Virus record (IMG/VR): IMGVR_UViG_3300031521_000040
Span: 19,182-83,181 of that record
Length of the DNA stretch: 64,000 bases
Source: a virus
Direction: 5' to 3' (one strand)
A program made the translations under genes and the position numbers. The notes below the pieces were generated by a model, which saw nothing but the letters and a program-made list of their open reading frames with translations, was not told where the DNA came from and did no database searches. Positions 45,072 through 51,403 of this stretch are shown piece by piece. Numbering within the stretch: position 1 is the first letter of the stretch; every line of letters starts with the position of its first letter.

Positions 45072-45664
45072 TATTGAGTAACAATGGAATTATTTAGGTT
45101 GTCGTGTATGTCCATAGTTGTACGATCAACAATTAGCTGCTCAACATATTCTTTTACAAATAATTTACGTATATTAATAGGTGCTCTTTCAAATGCAGTA
45201 AATTCAATCTCACTACCATCAGCAAATAATGATGCATTGATAGCCTGCCAATCGATATTACTAAACCAAGCTTCGTTTGCTGGCGGAGTATCATATGTGC
45301 CACTATCCGATGTGCCATCTGCACTAACTGAGACATTGTCACCGTGGAATCTTACATCGAATATAATTGGCTTTTCATTAGAATCATATAAGTATTCAAT
45401 ACTTATATTATACTCAATCGATAATTTAGTTACATCTTCTAATTCATTAGATTCCCAATTTCCGCCAATATGTGAATCATCAACATGTATAATTTTTATC
45501 TTAGCGTTTTTTGCTAAAAGTGAATCACATATAAATTGTTTTTGTAGGTCTTCGTTATTCAGTAATTCAATATTAGCCTCATCTTTATGAGATTCGTCAC
45601 TACCAAGAAAATCGAATTTTTCAATTTCTTCATTAACTAATATTATAAAATCTTTTTTTTTCAC
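45065..45664 (-). CDS. Hypothetical late protein with NEEI-type N-terminal tag
   Basis: 199 residues, starting with GTG at 45662-45664. The N-terminus KKKDFIILVNEEIEKFDFL resembles two other late proteins here (58448-58906 and 63024-63365), all with an ILVNEEI-like box within the first 20 residues. The remainder is acidic, with DSNEKPIIFDVRFHGDNVSV and WFSNIDWQAINASLF. No family recognised. Exact late motif 15 bases upstream. Confidence 0.55.
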   Translation of the reverse strand: MKKKDFIILVNEEIEKFDFLGSDESHKDEANIELLNNEDLQKQFICDSLLAKNAKIKIIHVDDSHIGGNWESNELEDVTKLSIEYNISIEYLYDSNEKPIIFDVRFHGDNVSVSADGTSDSGTYDTPPANEAWFSNIDWQAINASLFADGSEIEFTAFERAPINIRKLFVKEYVEQLIVDRTTMDIHDNLNNSIVTQYC

Positions 45665-45679
45665 AGGATAGATTTTATG

Positions 45680-45688
45680 ATAAATACT
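45680..45688 (-). promoter_or_regulatory. Candidate late promoter motif AGTATTTAT
   Basis: Exact minus-strand motif, 15 bases before the GTG at 45664. Confidence 0.6.
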
Positions 45689-45755
45689 ATATTTTTCTAT
45701 AAAATTTTTAGAAATTCATGGGCAATATGTTTATTTATGCTTTTCACTTGATTTT

Positions 45756-45764
45756 AGTATTTAT
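45756..45764 (+). promoter_or_regulatory. Candidate late promoter motif AGTATTTAT
   Basis: Exact motif followed by GAAAAA, 14 bases before the ATG at 45779. Confidence 0.6.
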
Positions 45765-45778
45765 GAAAAATTGTATAT

Positions 45779-46192
45779 ATGAGCAAAGATTCGAAAAAAA
45801 TGCTGTTTGAAATGATGGAAAAAATAAATCCTAAGTTTAAACAACTCGAAATAGACGAAATAACAGGAGGATTACCGCCACAAGCTGGTGTAACACCACA
45901 AGCTACTACAACGCCACAGGCTTCACCTAATGCACAGCCAGTACAATCACCAGCCGTTACTCCACAACAGCCAGTAAATGCGCCTAGTGACGTTAGAACA
46001 GTTGCTAGAATGGCACAATCAGCTACTGCACTTCAAGGTGCTAATAAAAGGATTAATACAGCTACTGAATTTCCGCAAGCATTTAAAGATTGGTTTGCAT
46101 CATTGGGGTATAAAGCTGACAATCCTGCAATTTCGATAATGAAAGTAATGACTGAAGTTAAAAAGGCTATGACTGAAATGGGTTTTAAATAA
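45779..46192 (+). CDS. Late protein with capsid-targeting-like tag
   Basis: 137 residues. Residues 6-20 KKMLFEMMEKINPKF carry the shared N-terminal tag. A Pro/Gln/Thr/Ala-rich linker (about 30-70, GVTPQATTTPQASPNAQPVQ) is followed by a compact helical C-terminus (FPQAFKDWFASLGYKADNPA). No catalytic motif. It is the first of two adjacent tagged genes, 6 bases before the next. Probable head-internal protein by analogy with T4 internal proteins. Confidence 0.6.
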   Translation: MSKDSKKMLFEMMEKINPKFKQLEIDEITGGLPPQAGVTPQATTTPQASPNAQPVQSPAVTPQQPVNAPSDVRTVARMAQSATALQGANKRINTATEFPQAFKDWFASLGYKADNPAISIMKVMTEVKKAMTEMGFK

Positions 46193-46198
46193 TATATT

Positions 46199-46810
46199 AT
46201 GGGAAATAAGCAAAGACTGTTTGAGATAATGGGAAAGGTAAATCCTGAATTTATTATTAAAGAAGACGTACCAGCAAGAGACCCTTCATGGATTGATGAT
46301 AATTCATTAAGTGTTGGTGAATTAAAGGAAGCAATCAATATTTATTCTCATTCGAAAAGTAAAGAAGAAGCATTAGCTAGAGCAAAAAATAGTGGCGTTG
46401 ATATACTAAAGTGTGTTGTAGGATTAATTGGCGTTGCAGGTTTCATTGCTGGAACAGCAGGAATAGGCGGTGCAGTGGTAGCAATTGCTGGTGGTGCTGC
46501 TGTAGGCGGTGCAGGTGCTGCATCTACATTGGATGATGTTCGCAAAGTTTTTAAGAAATTACTAGGTCCTAAAACCAAAACTGCACCTAAAACCCCAACA
46601 GGTTTTATGCAATTATTAAATATTGATCCAGAGGTTTCAATACTATTAGACGATAATATTGAAAACGAATTTATACAATTTGCAGTAAATAAACTCAATT
46701 CTATGCAAGATACCGAACCAGTTCCTAATTTTTTTAATGAATTAAGAGAATTTATTAAGGAAAAGTATGCACAAGTATATAACATAGGATACGGACAATC
46801 AGTACAATAG
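46199..46810 (+). CDS. Late protein with capsid-targeting-like tag and glycine-zipper-like hydrophobic segment
   Basis: 203 residues. Residues 4-18 KQRLFEIMGKVNPEF are the tag. Residues about 78-118 are hydrophobic and Gly/Ala-rich (VVGLIGVAGFIAGTAGIGG and following), suitable for membrane insertion, followed by a basic stretch and a helical end. A tagged protein with a membrane-active segment could be ejected with the genome and assist passage across the inner membrane; this is inference. Confidence 0.6.
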   Translation: MGNKQRLFEIMGKVNPEFIIKEDVPARDPSWIDDNSLSVGELKEAINIYSHSKSKEEALARAKNSGVDILKCVVGLIGVAGFIAGTAGIGGAVVAIAGGAAVGGAGAASTLDDVRKVFKKLLGPKTKTAPKTPTGFMQLLNIDPEVSILLDDNIENEFIQFAVNKLNSMQDTEPVPNFFNELREFIKEKYAQVYNIGYGQSVQ

Positions 46811-46839
46811 AAATTATTATAAATTATTTTTGAAAATAC

Positions 46840-46870
46840 TTTGCATTTCTTGTAACTTTTACTACCTTTG
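46840..46870 (+). promoter_or_regulatory. Host-type promoter of tRNA operon 1
   Basis: TTTG at 46840-46843, 19-base spacer, TACCTTTG at 46863-46870. The surrounding 50 bases, including TGTAAC and GTTACGTATTTAG, are nearly identical to those at 50614-50657 before tRNA operon 2. Confidence 0.8.
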
Positions 46871-46927
46871 TTACGTATTTAGTTATGTCATAATTAATGT
46901 AATTATAATTTTTAAGAAAAAATCAAC

Positions 46928-47002
46928 ATGAAAAATTTAAACAACATACAACAACAACCGCAACAGCATCCACAAATGTCTGAACGGGGAAGTTATGTTT
47001 AA
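46928..47002 (+). CDS. Leader peptide of tRNA operon 1 (Gln/Pro/His-rich)
   Basis: 24 codons beginning MKNLNNI; codons 8-16 read QQQPQQHPQ, then MSERGSYV and TAA. The three enriched amino acids are those of the tRNAs downstream (two with Pro anticodons, His, Gln). Codons 19-21 contain GAACGGGG (46982-46989), complementary to CCCTGTTC in the terminator 5' arm at 47033-47040. A ribosome stalled in the QPH tract would leave GAACGGGG free to pair and prevent termination; one reaching the stop codon would cover it. Expected role: sensing charged Gln/Pro/His tRNA. Confidence 0.75.
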   Translation: MKNLNNIQQQPQQHPQMSERGSYV

Positions 47003-47030
47003 ATTTATCATGAGTTTAAAGCATTATAGA

Positions 47031-47060
47031 AACCCTGTTCGAAAGTTCAGGGTTTTTTTT
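47031..47060 (+). terminator. Attenuator terminator of tRNA operon 1
   Basis: AACCCTG (47031-47037) pairs with CAGGGTT (47048-47054) and runs into eight T residues. It sits between the leader peptide and the tRNAs and has a competing partner inside the leader ORF. Confidence 0.85.
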
Positions 47061-47070
47061 ATGTATATAT

Positions 47071-47082
47071 GTTCTTTGAAAA
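47071..47082 (+). promoter_or_regulatory. boxA-like antitermination element
   Basis: GTTCTTTGAAAA resembles boxA (GCTCTTTAACA type), the NusB/S10 site found in rRNA leaders. It lies 10 bases after the attenuator terminator and before the first RNA; the same element follows the other two tRNA attenuators. Confidence 0.6.
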
Positions 47083-47087
47083 GTATT

Positions 47088-47319
47088 GAAGAGGTGACTG
47101 AATGTTAAAGTTAATCAGGTGAAGGAGAGCCTTATGCTGGTAAAGTCAGTGTCTGCAACAAGACACTGGTGACTGCACCGAGGGGTGGGGTGAAATACCC
47201 ACACTGACCTAAAACGAGGCGTAGCACAAAGTATGGTTATTGTTCGGTGTACAACGATAATAATTTGAAATCGACCAACGCCTATCCTCACTCTGTGGGT
47301 TAAAGTCCCACCCTCTTCA
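47088..47319 (+). ncRNA. 232-base structured RNA with tRNA-like ends
   Basis: GAAGAGG at 47088-47094 pairs with CCTCTTC at 47312-47318 next to a T-arm-like hairpin GTGGG-TTAAAGT-CCCAC (47295-47311) and a discriminator A. Between them lie strong hairpins, such as CAGTGTCT/AGACACTG (47147-47168) and GTGGG/CCCAC (47185-47202), and a long-range GAGGCGT/ACGCC pairing. No normal anticodon arm is visible. It may be a tRNA with a large insertion or intron, or a tRNA-like regulator; tmRNA is unlikely because no tag frame is evident. Confidence 0.55.
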
Positions 47320-47325
47320 AAATAT

Positions 47326-47415
47326 CTAGGCGTAGGTCTGTAGTTGGTAGCAGTCCTGTCTTGGAAGCAGGTAGGGTAAAACCTCTCGTCAGTTCGAATC
47401 TGACCGCTTAGACCA
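47326..47415 (+). tRNA. tRNA-Pro-like (TGG), irregular, with encoded CCA
   Basis: Acceptor CTAGGCG/CGCTTAG, A73 and encoded CCA. Anticodon stem CCTGT/GCAGG with loop CTTGGAA gives anticodon TGG. It has an enlarged variable region and three extra bases before the D stem, and A37 rather than the G37 usual for tRNA-Pro. Identity uncertain. Confidence 0.55.
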
Positions 47416-47423
47416 ATTAATAT

Positions 47424-47495
47424 AGAGTAGTAGCGCAGTGGTAGCGTACATGGTTTGGGACCATGTGGTCGTGGGTTCGAGTCCCACTTACTCTA
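47424..47495 (+). tRNA. tRNA-Pro (TGG)
   Basis: Acceptor AGAGTAG/TTACTCT, D stem GCGC/GCGT, anticodon stem CATGG/CCATG with loop TTTGGGA (anticodon TGG, G37), T arm GTGGG-TTCGAGT-CCCAC. Confidence 0.9.
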
Positions 47496-47506
47496 CAAGA
47501 TCACAT

Positions 47507-47578
47507 GGGACGATTGGTGTATCGGTAGCACGGAAGTTTGTGAAGCTTTTAGAGTGGGTTCAAACCCCACATCGCCCC
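47507..47578 (+). tRNA. tRNA-His (GTG)
   Basis: The extra G at position -1 (47507) faces C73, the hallmark of tRNA-His. D stem GTGT/GCAC, anticodon stem GAAGT/GCTTT with loop TTGTGAA (GTG), T arm GTGGG-TTCAAAC-CCCAC. One A-C mismatch in the acceptor. Confidence 0.88.
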
Positions 47579-47587
47579 CTAAATTAT

Positions 47588-47659
47588 TGTTGTATAATAC
47601 AATGGTTAGTATAACTGACTTTGAATCAGTTTATTGTGGTTCGAATCCACATACAACAA
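47588..47659 (+). tRNA. tRNA-Gln (TTG)
   Basis: Acceptor TGTTGTA/TACAACA, D stem ATAC/GTAT, anticodon stem ACTGA/TCAGT with loop CTTTGAA (TTG), T arm TGTGG-TTCGAAT-CCACA. Confidence 0.9.
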
Positions 47660-47710
47660 CAAAATATTGTTCGATTTTTTATAAAATGATTCGAACTTTC
47701 ATATGTTTTC

Positions 47711-47719
47711 AGTATTTAT
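47711..47719 (+). promoter_or_regulatory. Candidate late promoter motif AGTATTTAT
   Basis: Exact motif followed by GATAAAA, 10 bases before the HNH gene start at 47730. Confidence 0.6.
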
Positions 47720-47729
47720 GATAAAACAT

Positions 47730-48299
47730 ATGAAAGAAGAAATATTAAAGTTAAGATCAGAAGGTAAAAAATATTATGAAATACAAAAAGCGTTAAATTG
47801 TTCTAAATCAATTGTTTCGTATTATTGTGGCGTTGCTCAAAAAGACAAATCTCGGAAAAGACAAGCTGAAAATAGAATGAAATGCAACGAAACAACCATT
47901 ATATGTAAAACAACTAATTTCAAATATTGTAGAATTGATAAGTCGAAAAAACTAAGAATTTCATCAACTAGTTTTCAAAAAAGACCTAATAAAATTTATG
48001 AAAAAGATATTACATTAACATTTGATTGGAAGGATGTAATCGATAAATTTGGTGAGGATACTTTTTGTTATTTAAGTGGTGAAAAAATAAACCTTATTAA
48101 TGATAAAAATTATAATCTTGATCATATTGTACCAAAAACCAGAGGTGGCGAAAATAATTTAGAAAATTTAGGAATTCTACATGAAACAGTTAATAAAATG
48201 AAAGGAGCATTGTTGAATGAAGAATTATTTGAGTGGTGTATAAAAATATTGAAGCATAATGGATATGATGTAGTAAAGAATAAAATAATAAACGATTAA
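47730..48299 (+). CDS. HNH endonuclease with HTH domain
   Basis: 189 residues from the ATG at 47730, chosen because the late motif overlaps the nine upstream codons. N-terminal helix-turn-helix (EEILKLRSEGKKYYEIQKAL, then NCSKSIVSYYCGV), C-terminal HNH nuclease: CYLSGEKINL, YNLDHIVPKTRGGENNLEN and ILHETVNKMKGAL, with the catalytic His in LDHI and Asn in EN-LGILH. A typical free-standing mobile endonuclease placed at the end of tRNA operon 1. Confidence 0.85.
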   Translation: MKEEILKLRSEGKKYYEIQKALNCSKSIVSYYCGVAQKDKSRKRQAENRMKCNETTIICKTTNFKYCRIDKSKKLRISSTSFQKRPNKIYEKDITLTFDWKDVIDKFGEDTFCYLSGEKINLINDKNYNLDHIVPKTRGGENNLENLGILHETVNKMKGALLNEELFEWCIKILKHNGYDVVKNKIIND

Positions 48300-48309
48300 A
48301 TATAACAGC

Positions 48310-49128
48310 ATGTATTACATAGTCCAGAAGAACGTCTTTAGAGAAGAAAATTACGATAATTTAATATTGGCTTTAGATCGATTAAAACTATCATACGAAA
48401 TAGTTGATGTACTACCATTTATTGAAACATTCGAGTTTCATTGTAAAGACAAAAATGTGTTTCCTTTTGGGTCAACGAAAATGGCTAGACTGTCTAAGCT
48501 ATATGGCTGGACACCCGGTTCTCAATTGAATGATAATCATGATTATCAGGTGTATAAAAACTTTTATGGTGATAATTTATTGAATTACGATTCACTTATT
48601 TATAAATTCGATGATGAATTTTTTGTTGACAAACCCTTTTTCGCCAGACCAACTAAAGATAGTAAAGCGTTTACTGGTAAGGTATTCGACATGGAAACAT
48701 GGAGAAAATTTAGAAACACTGCCTTAATCAATATACTTGATAAAGATACTGAAATTCAGGTATCATTAGTTAAAGTTATTCAAAAAGAAATAAGATTCTG
48801 GATAGTAAAAGGAAAAATTGCAACTGCAAGTCAATATAAACTAGGAACTAGAGTAGTGCTTAGCGACACCGTAGATCAGCCAGCATATGATTTTTGTAAT
48901 AAAATGATTCAATTGTTTCAATTAAACGATGCATTTGTAATGGATTTGTGTTTGGTTAATGATGAATATAAGATCGTTGAGTGTGGGTGCATTAATTGTG
49001 CTGGTTTCTATCGAGCTGATCTACAGAAATTATTGGTTAAACTAGAAGAAGCATTCTCAAACGATTATTTTGATCGTTGTTATCCGTCATTTTGTAATCC
49101 CATGGATCAAAACTTCTTGCGTTTATAA
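48310..49128 (+). CDS. ATP-grasp domain protein
   Basis: 272 residues. The centre and C-terminus match the ATP-grasp ligase fold of the small phage type: KPFFARPTKDSKAFTGKVF (Lys and Gly-rich lid), VQVIQKEIRFWIVKGKIATASQY-like strand pair (here KVIQKEIRFWIVKG), then VMDLCLVNDEYKIVECGCIN with the acidic and Asn residues that bind ATP-Mg. Such enzymes join a carboxylate to an amine, often modifying peptides or proteins. It starts 10 bases after the HNH gene; substrate unknown. Confidence 0.75.
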   Translation: MYYIVQKNVFREENYDNLILALDRLKLSYEIVDVLPFIETFEFHCKDKNVFPFGSTKMARLSKLYGWTPGSQLNDNHDYQVYKNFYGDNLLNYDSLIYKFDDEFFVDKPFFARPTKDSKAFTGKVFDMETWRKFRNTALINILDKDTEIQVSLVKVIQKEIRFWIVKGKIATASQYKLGTRVVLSDTVDQPAYDFCNKMIQLFQLNDAFVMDLCLVNDEYKIVECGCINCAGFYRADLQKLLVKLEEAFSNDYFDRCYPSFCNPMDQNFLRL

Positions 49129-49147
49129 AATTTAATAATTACTTTTG
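49117..49147 (+). promoter_or_regulatory. Possible host-type promoter
   Basis: TTG at 49117-49119, 20-base spacer, TACTTTTG at 49140-49147; 12 bases before the ATG at 49160. The upstream box is incomplete. Confidence 0.45.
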
Positions 49148-49159
49148 CAATAAAACGAT

Positions 49160-49405
49160 ATGAGAGCAGTTGTACCCTGTAATATCGACAATTCTGAAGA
49201 TATTGTCGATACAATAAAATACAATACTATAGGCATTTATGAAGATACAATATCTTCATTCAAAGACTATGTACTACCTGAAAATTCATTAGAACCAACA
49301 ACTACCACAATCTTTTTTCATAAAAGAGAAGATGAACATGGGTTTCTTCAACAAGTTACTATAACAATTAAAACAGAAGTCTTATTAGGATTTCAAAAAT
49401 ATTAA
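49160..49405 (+). CDS. Hypothetical small protein
   Basis: 81 residues of alternating strand character (TTTIFFHKRED, QVTITIKTEVL), unrecognised. It precedes the cyclic-phosphate receiver protein by 3 bases and is probably cotranscribed with it. Confidence 0.5.
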   Translation: MRAVVPCNIDNSEDIVDTIKYNTIGIYEDTISSFKDYVLPENSLEPTTTTIFFHKREDEHGFLQQVTITIKTEVLLGFQKY

Positions 49406-49408
49406 TAT

Positions 49409-49873
49409 ATGCAGTACAATCTATATTTAGATGACTTCAGAATGCCATTGGATTCGTTCAATTATACTAACAATAAAATATATAATATTGTTAATTGGAA
49501 GGTTGTGCGTAATTATGATGAATTCGTTGAAGCGATTCTAACTAATGGATTGCCTGAACGAATTTCCTATGATCATGACTTATCATATGAAGATATCAAT
49601 AAAGAAACTGGCTTTACTGAAAAAACTGGCTTGGATTGTGCTAGGTGGCTTATAAACTACTGTATGGATAATAATTTAGATGTGCCAGTTGAAATTTATA
49701 TTCATAGTATGAATACCGTTGGTGCATTAAATATTAAATCATTATTTACTACCTATTATAAGGTATACCCAACCGATAACGACTTTTATATTAATGATGT
49801 CTATATTAAAAACGGATTCTATTCTTATAATTATAGTCGTGGCTTTAATATGTGGAATGAAGATATTTATTAA
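49409..49873 (+). CDS. Cyclic-phosphate processing receiver-domain protein
   Basis: 154 residues. LDDFRMP (7-13), WKVVRNYDEFVEAI, ISYDHDLSYED, TGLDCARWLINYC and IYIHSMNTVGALNI are the successive motifs of the cREC family, a receiver-like domain with His and Asp residues proposed, from comparative genomics, to process 2',3'-cyclic phosphate ends of broken RNA. Here it follows a tRNA operon, and the phage also has an Rnl1-like RNA ligase and a P-loop kinase. End-healing of cleaved tRNA is a reasonable hypothesis. The activity of this protein is unproven. Confidence 0.75.
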   Translation: MQYNLYLDDFRMPLDSFNYTNNKIYNIVNWKVVRNYDEFVEAILTNGLPERISYDHDLSYEDINKETGFTEKTGLDCARWLINYCMDNNLDVPVEIYIHSMNTVGALNIKSLFTTYYKVYPTDNDFYINDVYIKNGFYSYNYSRGFNMWNEDIY

Positions 49874-49895
49874 GCATGCGTTTTTAAATAAAATA

Positions 49896-49904
49896 AGTAT
49901 TTAT
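49896..49904 (+). promoter_or_regulatory. Candidate late promoter motif AGTATTTAT
   Basis: Exact motif followed by GAAAAAA, 17 bases before the ATG at 49922. Confidence 0.6.
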
Positions 49905-49921
49905 GAAAAAATATATATTTT

Positions 49922-50344
49922 ATGCAAAAAATAGGTAAAGACAGACTTTTCGAAGTCCTAAGTAGGTTAGATAAAACATTCAAACTCATAAATGAAGAAC
50001 AACTACATCATTATAATGATGCTAACGAAACATTTGCACCCGATCAAAATGGCAATGAAGTTACAGATACTGTAAGTCCTGCTACAAGTACAGCACCACT
50101 TAACGAAGATCAATCAGAATCACCTATTCATAAATATGTTTACTTTGCATTTAACTATCCTAATGATTTTATTGAGCAAACATGGGCTGATGATGAAAAT
50201 TTAATGACCCATCTTAAATCTAAATTCCAAGGATATTATAATAAGTATGGTTCAGCTTCAGTAATGAATTATTTTTATACTGAACTTGATGTTCAAAATC
50301 AAAGGAAATTGGATGATTGGATTATTAATAATTATAATGGCTAA
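49922..50344 (+). CDS. Late protein with capsid-targeting-like tag
   Basis: 140 residues. Residues 6-20 KDRLFEVLSRLDKTF are the tag, nearly the same as in the 10439-11251 protein, followed by KLINEEQ with a possible protease site (I-N-E). A Thr/Pro/Asn-rich linker precedes a compact acidic domain (YVYFAFNYPNDFIEQTWADD, LKSKFQGYYNKYG). No enzyme motif. Probable head-internal protein. Confidence 0.6.
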   Translation: MQKIGKDRLFEVLSRLDKTFKLINEEQLHHYNDANETFAPDQNGNEVTDTVSPATSTAPLNEDQSESPIHKYVYFAFNYPNDFIEQTWADDENLMTHLKSKFQGYYNKYGSASVMNYFYTELDVQNQRKLDDWIINNYNG

Positions 50345-50350
50345 TATGTC

Positions 50351-50560
50351 ATGAATGAACGCAGGGAATATATCAAAGTAGGTAGGAAAGCTTCTAAACG
50401 TGGCGATAGAGCTATAGCTTCTTCTTGTAAATATGATAGCTATTGGACTCAACCTTGTAATAAATATTGGAAAAGACAGGCAAATAAAAAGGTTAGATGC
50501 TCAAATATCATCAATAATATGGGATATAAAAGGATTTATGATAGCTTTTACTGGTCTTAA
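50351..50560 (+). CDS. Hypothetical small basic protein
   Basis: 69 residues, Lys/Arg/Tyr-rich with three Cys; unrecognised. It starts 6 bases after the tagged protein and may be cotranscribed with it. Positive charge suggests nucleic-acid binding, but no motif supports a function. Confidence 0.5.
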   Translation: MNERREYIKVGRKASKRGDRAIASSCKYDSYWTQPCNKYWKRQANKKVRCSNIINNMGYKRIYDSFYWS

Positions 50561-50613
50561 AACAATTGATATTTAATGAGTTAAAAATTATTATTAATTA
50601 TTTTTAAAAATAC

Positions 50614-50644
50614 TTTGCATTTCTTGTAACATTTTATACCTTTG
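50614..50644 (+). promoter_or_regulatory. Host-type promoter of tRNA operon 2
   Basis: TTTG at 50614-50617, 19-base spacer, TACCTTTG at 50637-50644, nearly identical to the operon 1 promoter including flanking GTAAC and GTTAC half-sites. Confidence 0.8.
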
Positions 50645-50724
50645 TTACGTATTTAGATATACAAACAACAATAAGTAATTATTGAAATTTATTAAAAACA
50701 ACGAATATTAAAAACAAAAACGAA

Positions 50725-50814
50725 ATGAAAAATTTACTCGAAACTTTATTAGTAGCAATGGTAGCCGACCTATTATGGTTGGATGCAGAGGATATGTTAT
50801 GTGATGTCGGGTAA
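50725..50814 (+). CDS. Leader peptide of tRNA operon 2 (Leu/Asp/Val/Ala/Glu/Trp-rich)
   Basis: 29 codons: MKNLLETLLVAMVADL, then LWLDAEDMLCDVG. Twenty-one residues are Leu (8), Asp (4), Val (3), Ala (3), Glu (2) or Trp (1), all of which have tRNA genes in the operon. The Leu codons used (TTA, CTA, TTG, CTC) correspond to the Leu-type anticodons seen downstream. The last codons hold GTCGGGT (50806-50812), complementary to ACCCGAC in the terminator 5' arm (50854-50860); CCGAC at 50765-50769 can pair with it instead. This is a complete 1:2, 2:3, 3:4 attenuator layout. Confidence 0.78.
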   Translation: MKNLLETLLVAMVADLLWLDAEDMLCDVG

Positions 50815-50853
50815 AGGAAATAATAATATTGTTCACCTTTCTTTTTATAAAAG

Positions 50854-50884
50854 ACCCGACTATTAAAACCAGTCGGGTTTTTTT
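50854..50884 (+). terminator. Attenuator terminator of tRNA operon 2
   Basis: ACCCGACT (50854-50861) pairs with AGTCGGGT (50871-50878) followed by a T run. The 5' arm has a second partner in the leader ORF at 50806-50812. Confidence 0.87.
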
Positions 50885-50899
50885 GTTTTAGGTGAATAA

Positions 50900-50910
50900 G
50901 TTCTTTGACA
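50900..50910 (+). promoter_or_regulatory. boxA-like antitermination element
   Basis: GTTCTTTGACA lies 15 bases after the attenuator T run and 18 bases before the first tRNA. Confidence 0.6.
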
Positions 50911-50928
50911 TGCTGGAAAAAATAAAAT

Positions 50929-51008
50929 GGTCTTAGGGTCTGCTGGGCGTGGACGACACCCTGTCACGGTGTTCAATCAGGTCGATTCGAATTCGACTAG
51001 GACCGCCA
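50929..51008 (+). tRNA. tRNA-Asp (GTC)
   Basis: Acceptor GGTCTTA/TAGGACC, G73 and encoded CCA. Anticodon stem ACACC/GGTGT with loop CTGTCAC (GTC). T arm GTCGA-TTCGAAT-TCGAC; variable region slightly long. Confidence 0.85.
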
Positions 51009-51015
51009 TTAATAC

Positions 51016-51088
51016 AATGCTATAGTTCAATTGGCAGAATAACTGACTGTCTATCAGTGGGTTGCGGGTTCGAGTCCCGTTAGCATTG
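51016..51088 (+). tRNA. tRNA-Asp (GTC), second copy
   Basis: Acceptor AATGCTA/TAGCATT with G73, D stem GTTC/GAAT, anticodon stem ACTGA/TCAGT with loop CTGTCTA (GTC). Base 37 is T rather than a purine, which is unusual. Confidence 0.75.
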
Positions 51089-51148
51089 CACGGTTTACTG
51101 GAAGGTAAACTAATCAGAGTTATATAAAACGTGATAAATTAACTCTGA

Positions 51149-51218
51149 AGTCTCGTAGTTTAGAGTGGATATGAATGCCCTGAAGGGGTGGTTGCTGGTT
51201 CAACGCCAGTCGGGACTG
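51149..51218 (+). tRNA. tRNA-like gene with aberrant anticodon arm
   Basis: Acceptor AGTCTCG/CGGGACT, D stem GTTT/GAAT and T arm are good, but the anticodon arm folds as GCCC-TGAA-GGGG, without a seven-base loop. A Phe (GAA) reading is possible only with a weak stem. Possibly degenerate. Two hairpins precede it (51092-51147). Confidence 0.5.
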
Positions 51219-51228
51219 CTTTTAAAAT

Positions 51229-51303
51229 GTTGCCGTTGATAAATTGGCGAAATCACCTGACTTTCAATCAGGTCATATGTGGGTTCAAGTCCCATCGGCA
51301 ATA
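51229..51303 (+). tRNA. tRNA-Glu (TTC)
   Basis: Acceptor GTTGCCG/CGGCAAT, anticodon stem CCTGA/TCAGG with loop CTTTCAA (TTC), T loop TTCAAGT. Confidence 0.85.
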
Positions 51304-51309
51304 CAATAT

Positions 51310-51382
51310 GTCGCTATATGCTAATTGGCTAGGCAATAACACCTTCACTGTTATGGTGTGAGTTCGATCCTCACTAGCGATA
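51310..51382 (+). tRNA. tRNA-Glu-like (TTC) with C33
   Basis: Acceptor GTCGCTA/TAGCGAT, D stem TGCT/GGCA, anticodon stem TAACA/TGTTA with loop CCTTCAC: anticodon TTC but C instead of U at position 33. T arm GTGAG-TTCGATC-CTCAC. Confidence 0.75.
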
Positions 51383-51403
51383 CAATTTTTAAATAAAAAC
51401 GTT

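Noticed and set aside
47088-47319. tmRNA or RNase P RNA at the 232-base element
   Set aside because: No tag-peptide frame with a small hydrophobic end and no conserved RNase P core sequences were found.
47455-47721. 88-codon plus-strand ORF over tRNA-Pro, tRNA-His and tRNA-Gln
   Set aside because: It is a reading frame through three good tRNA genes; the RNA structures explain the sequence.
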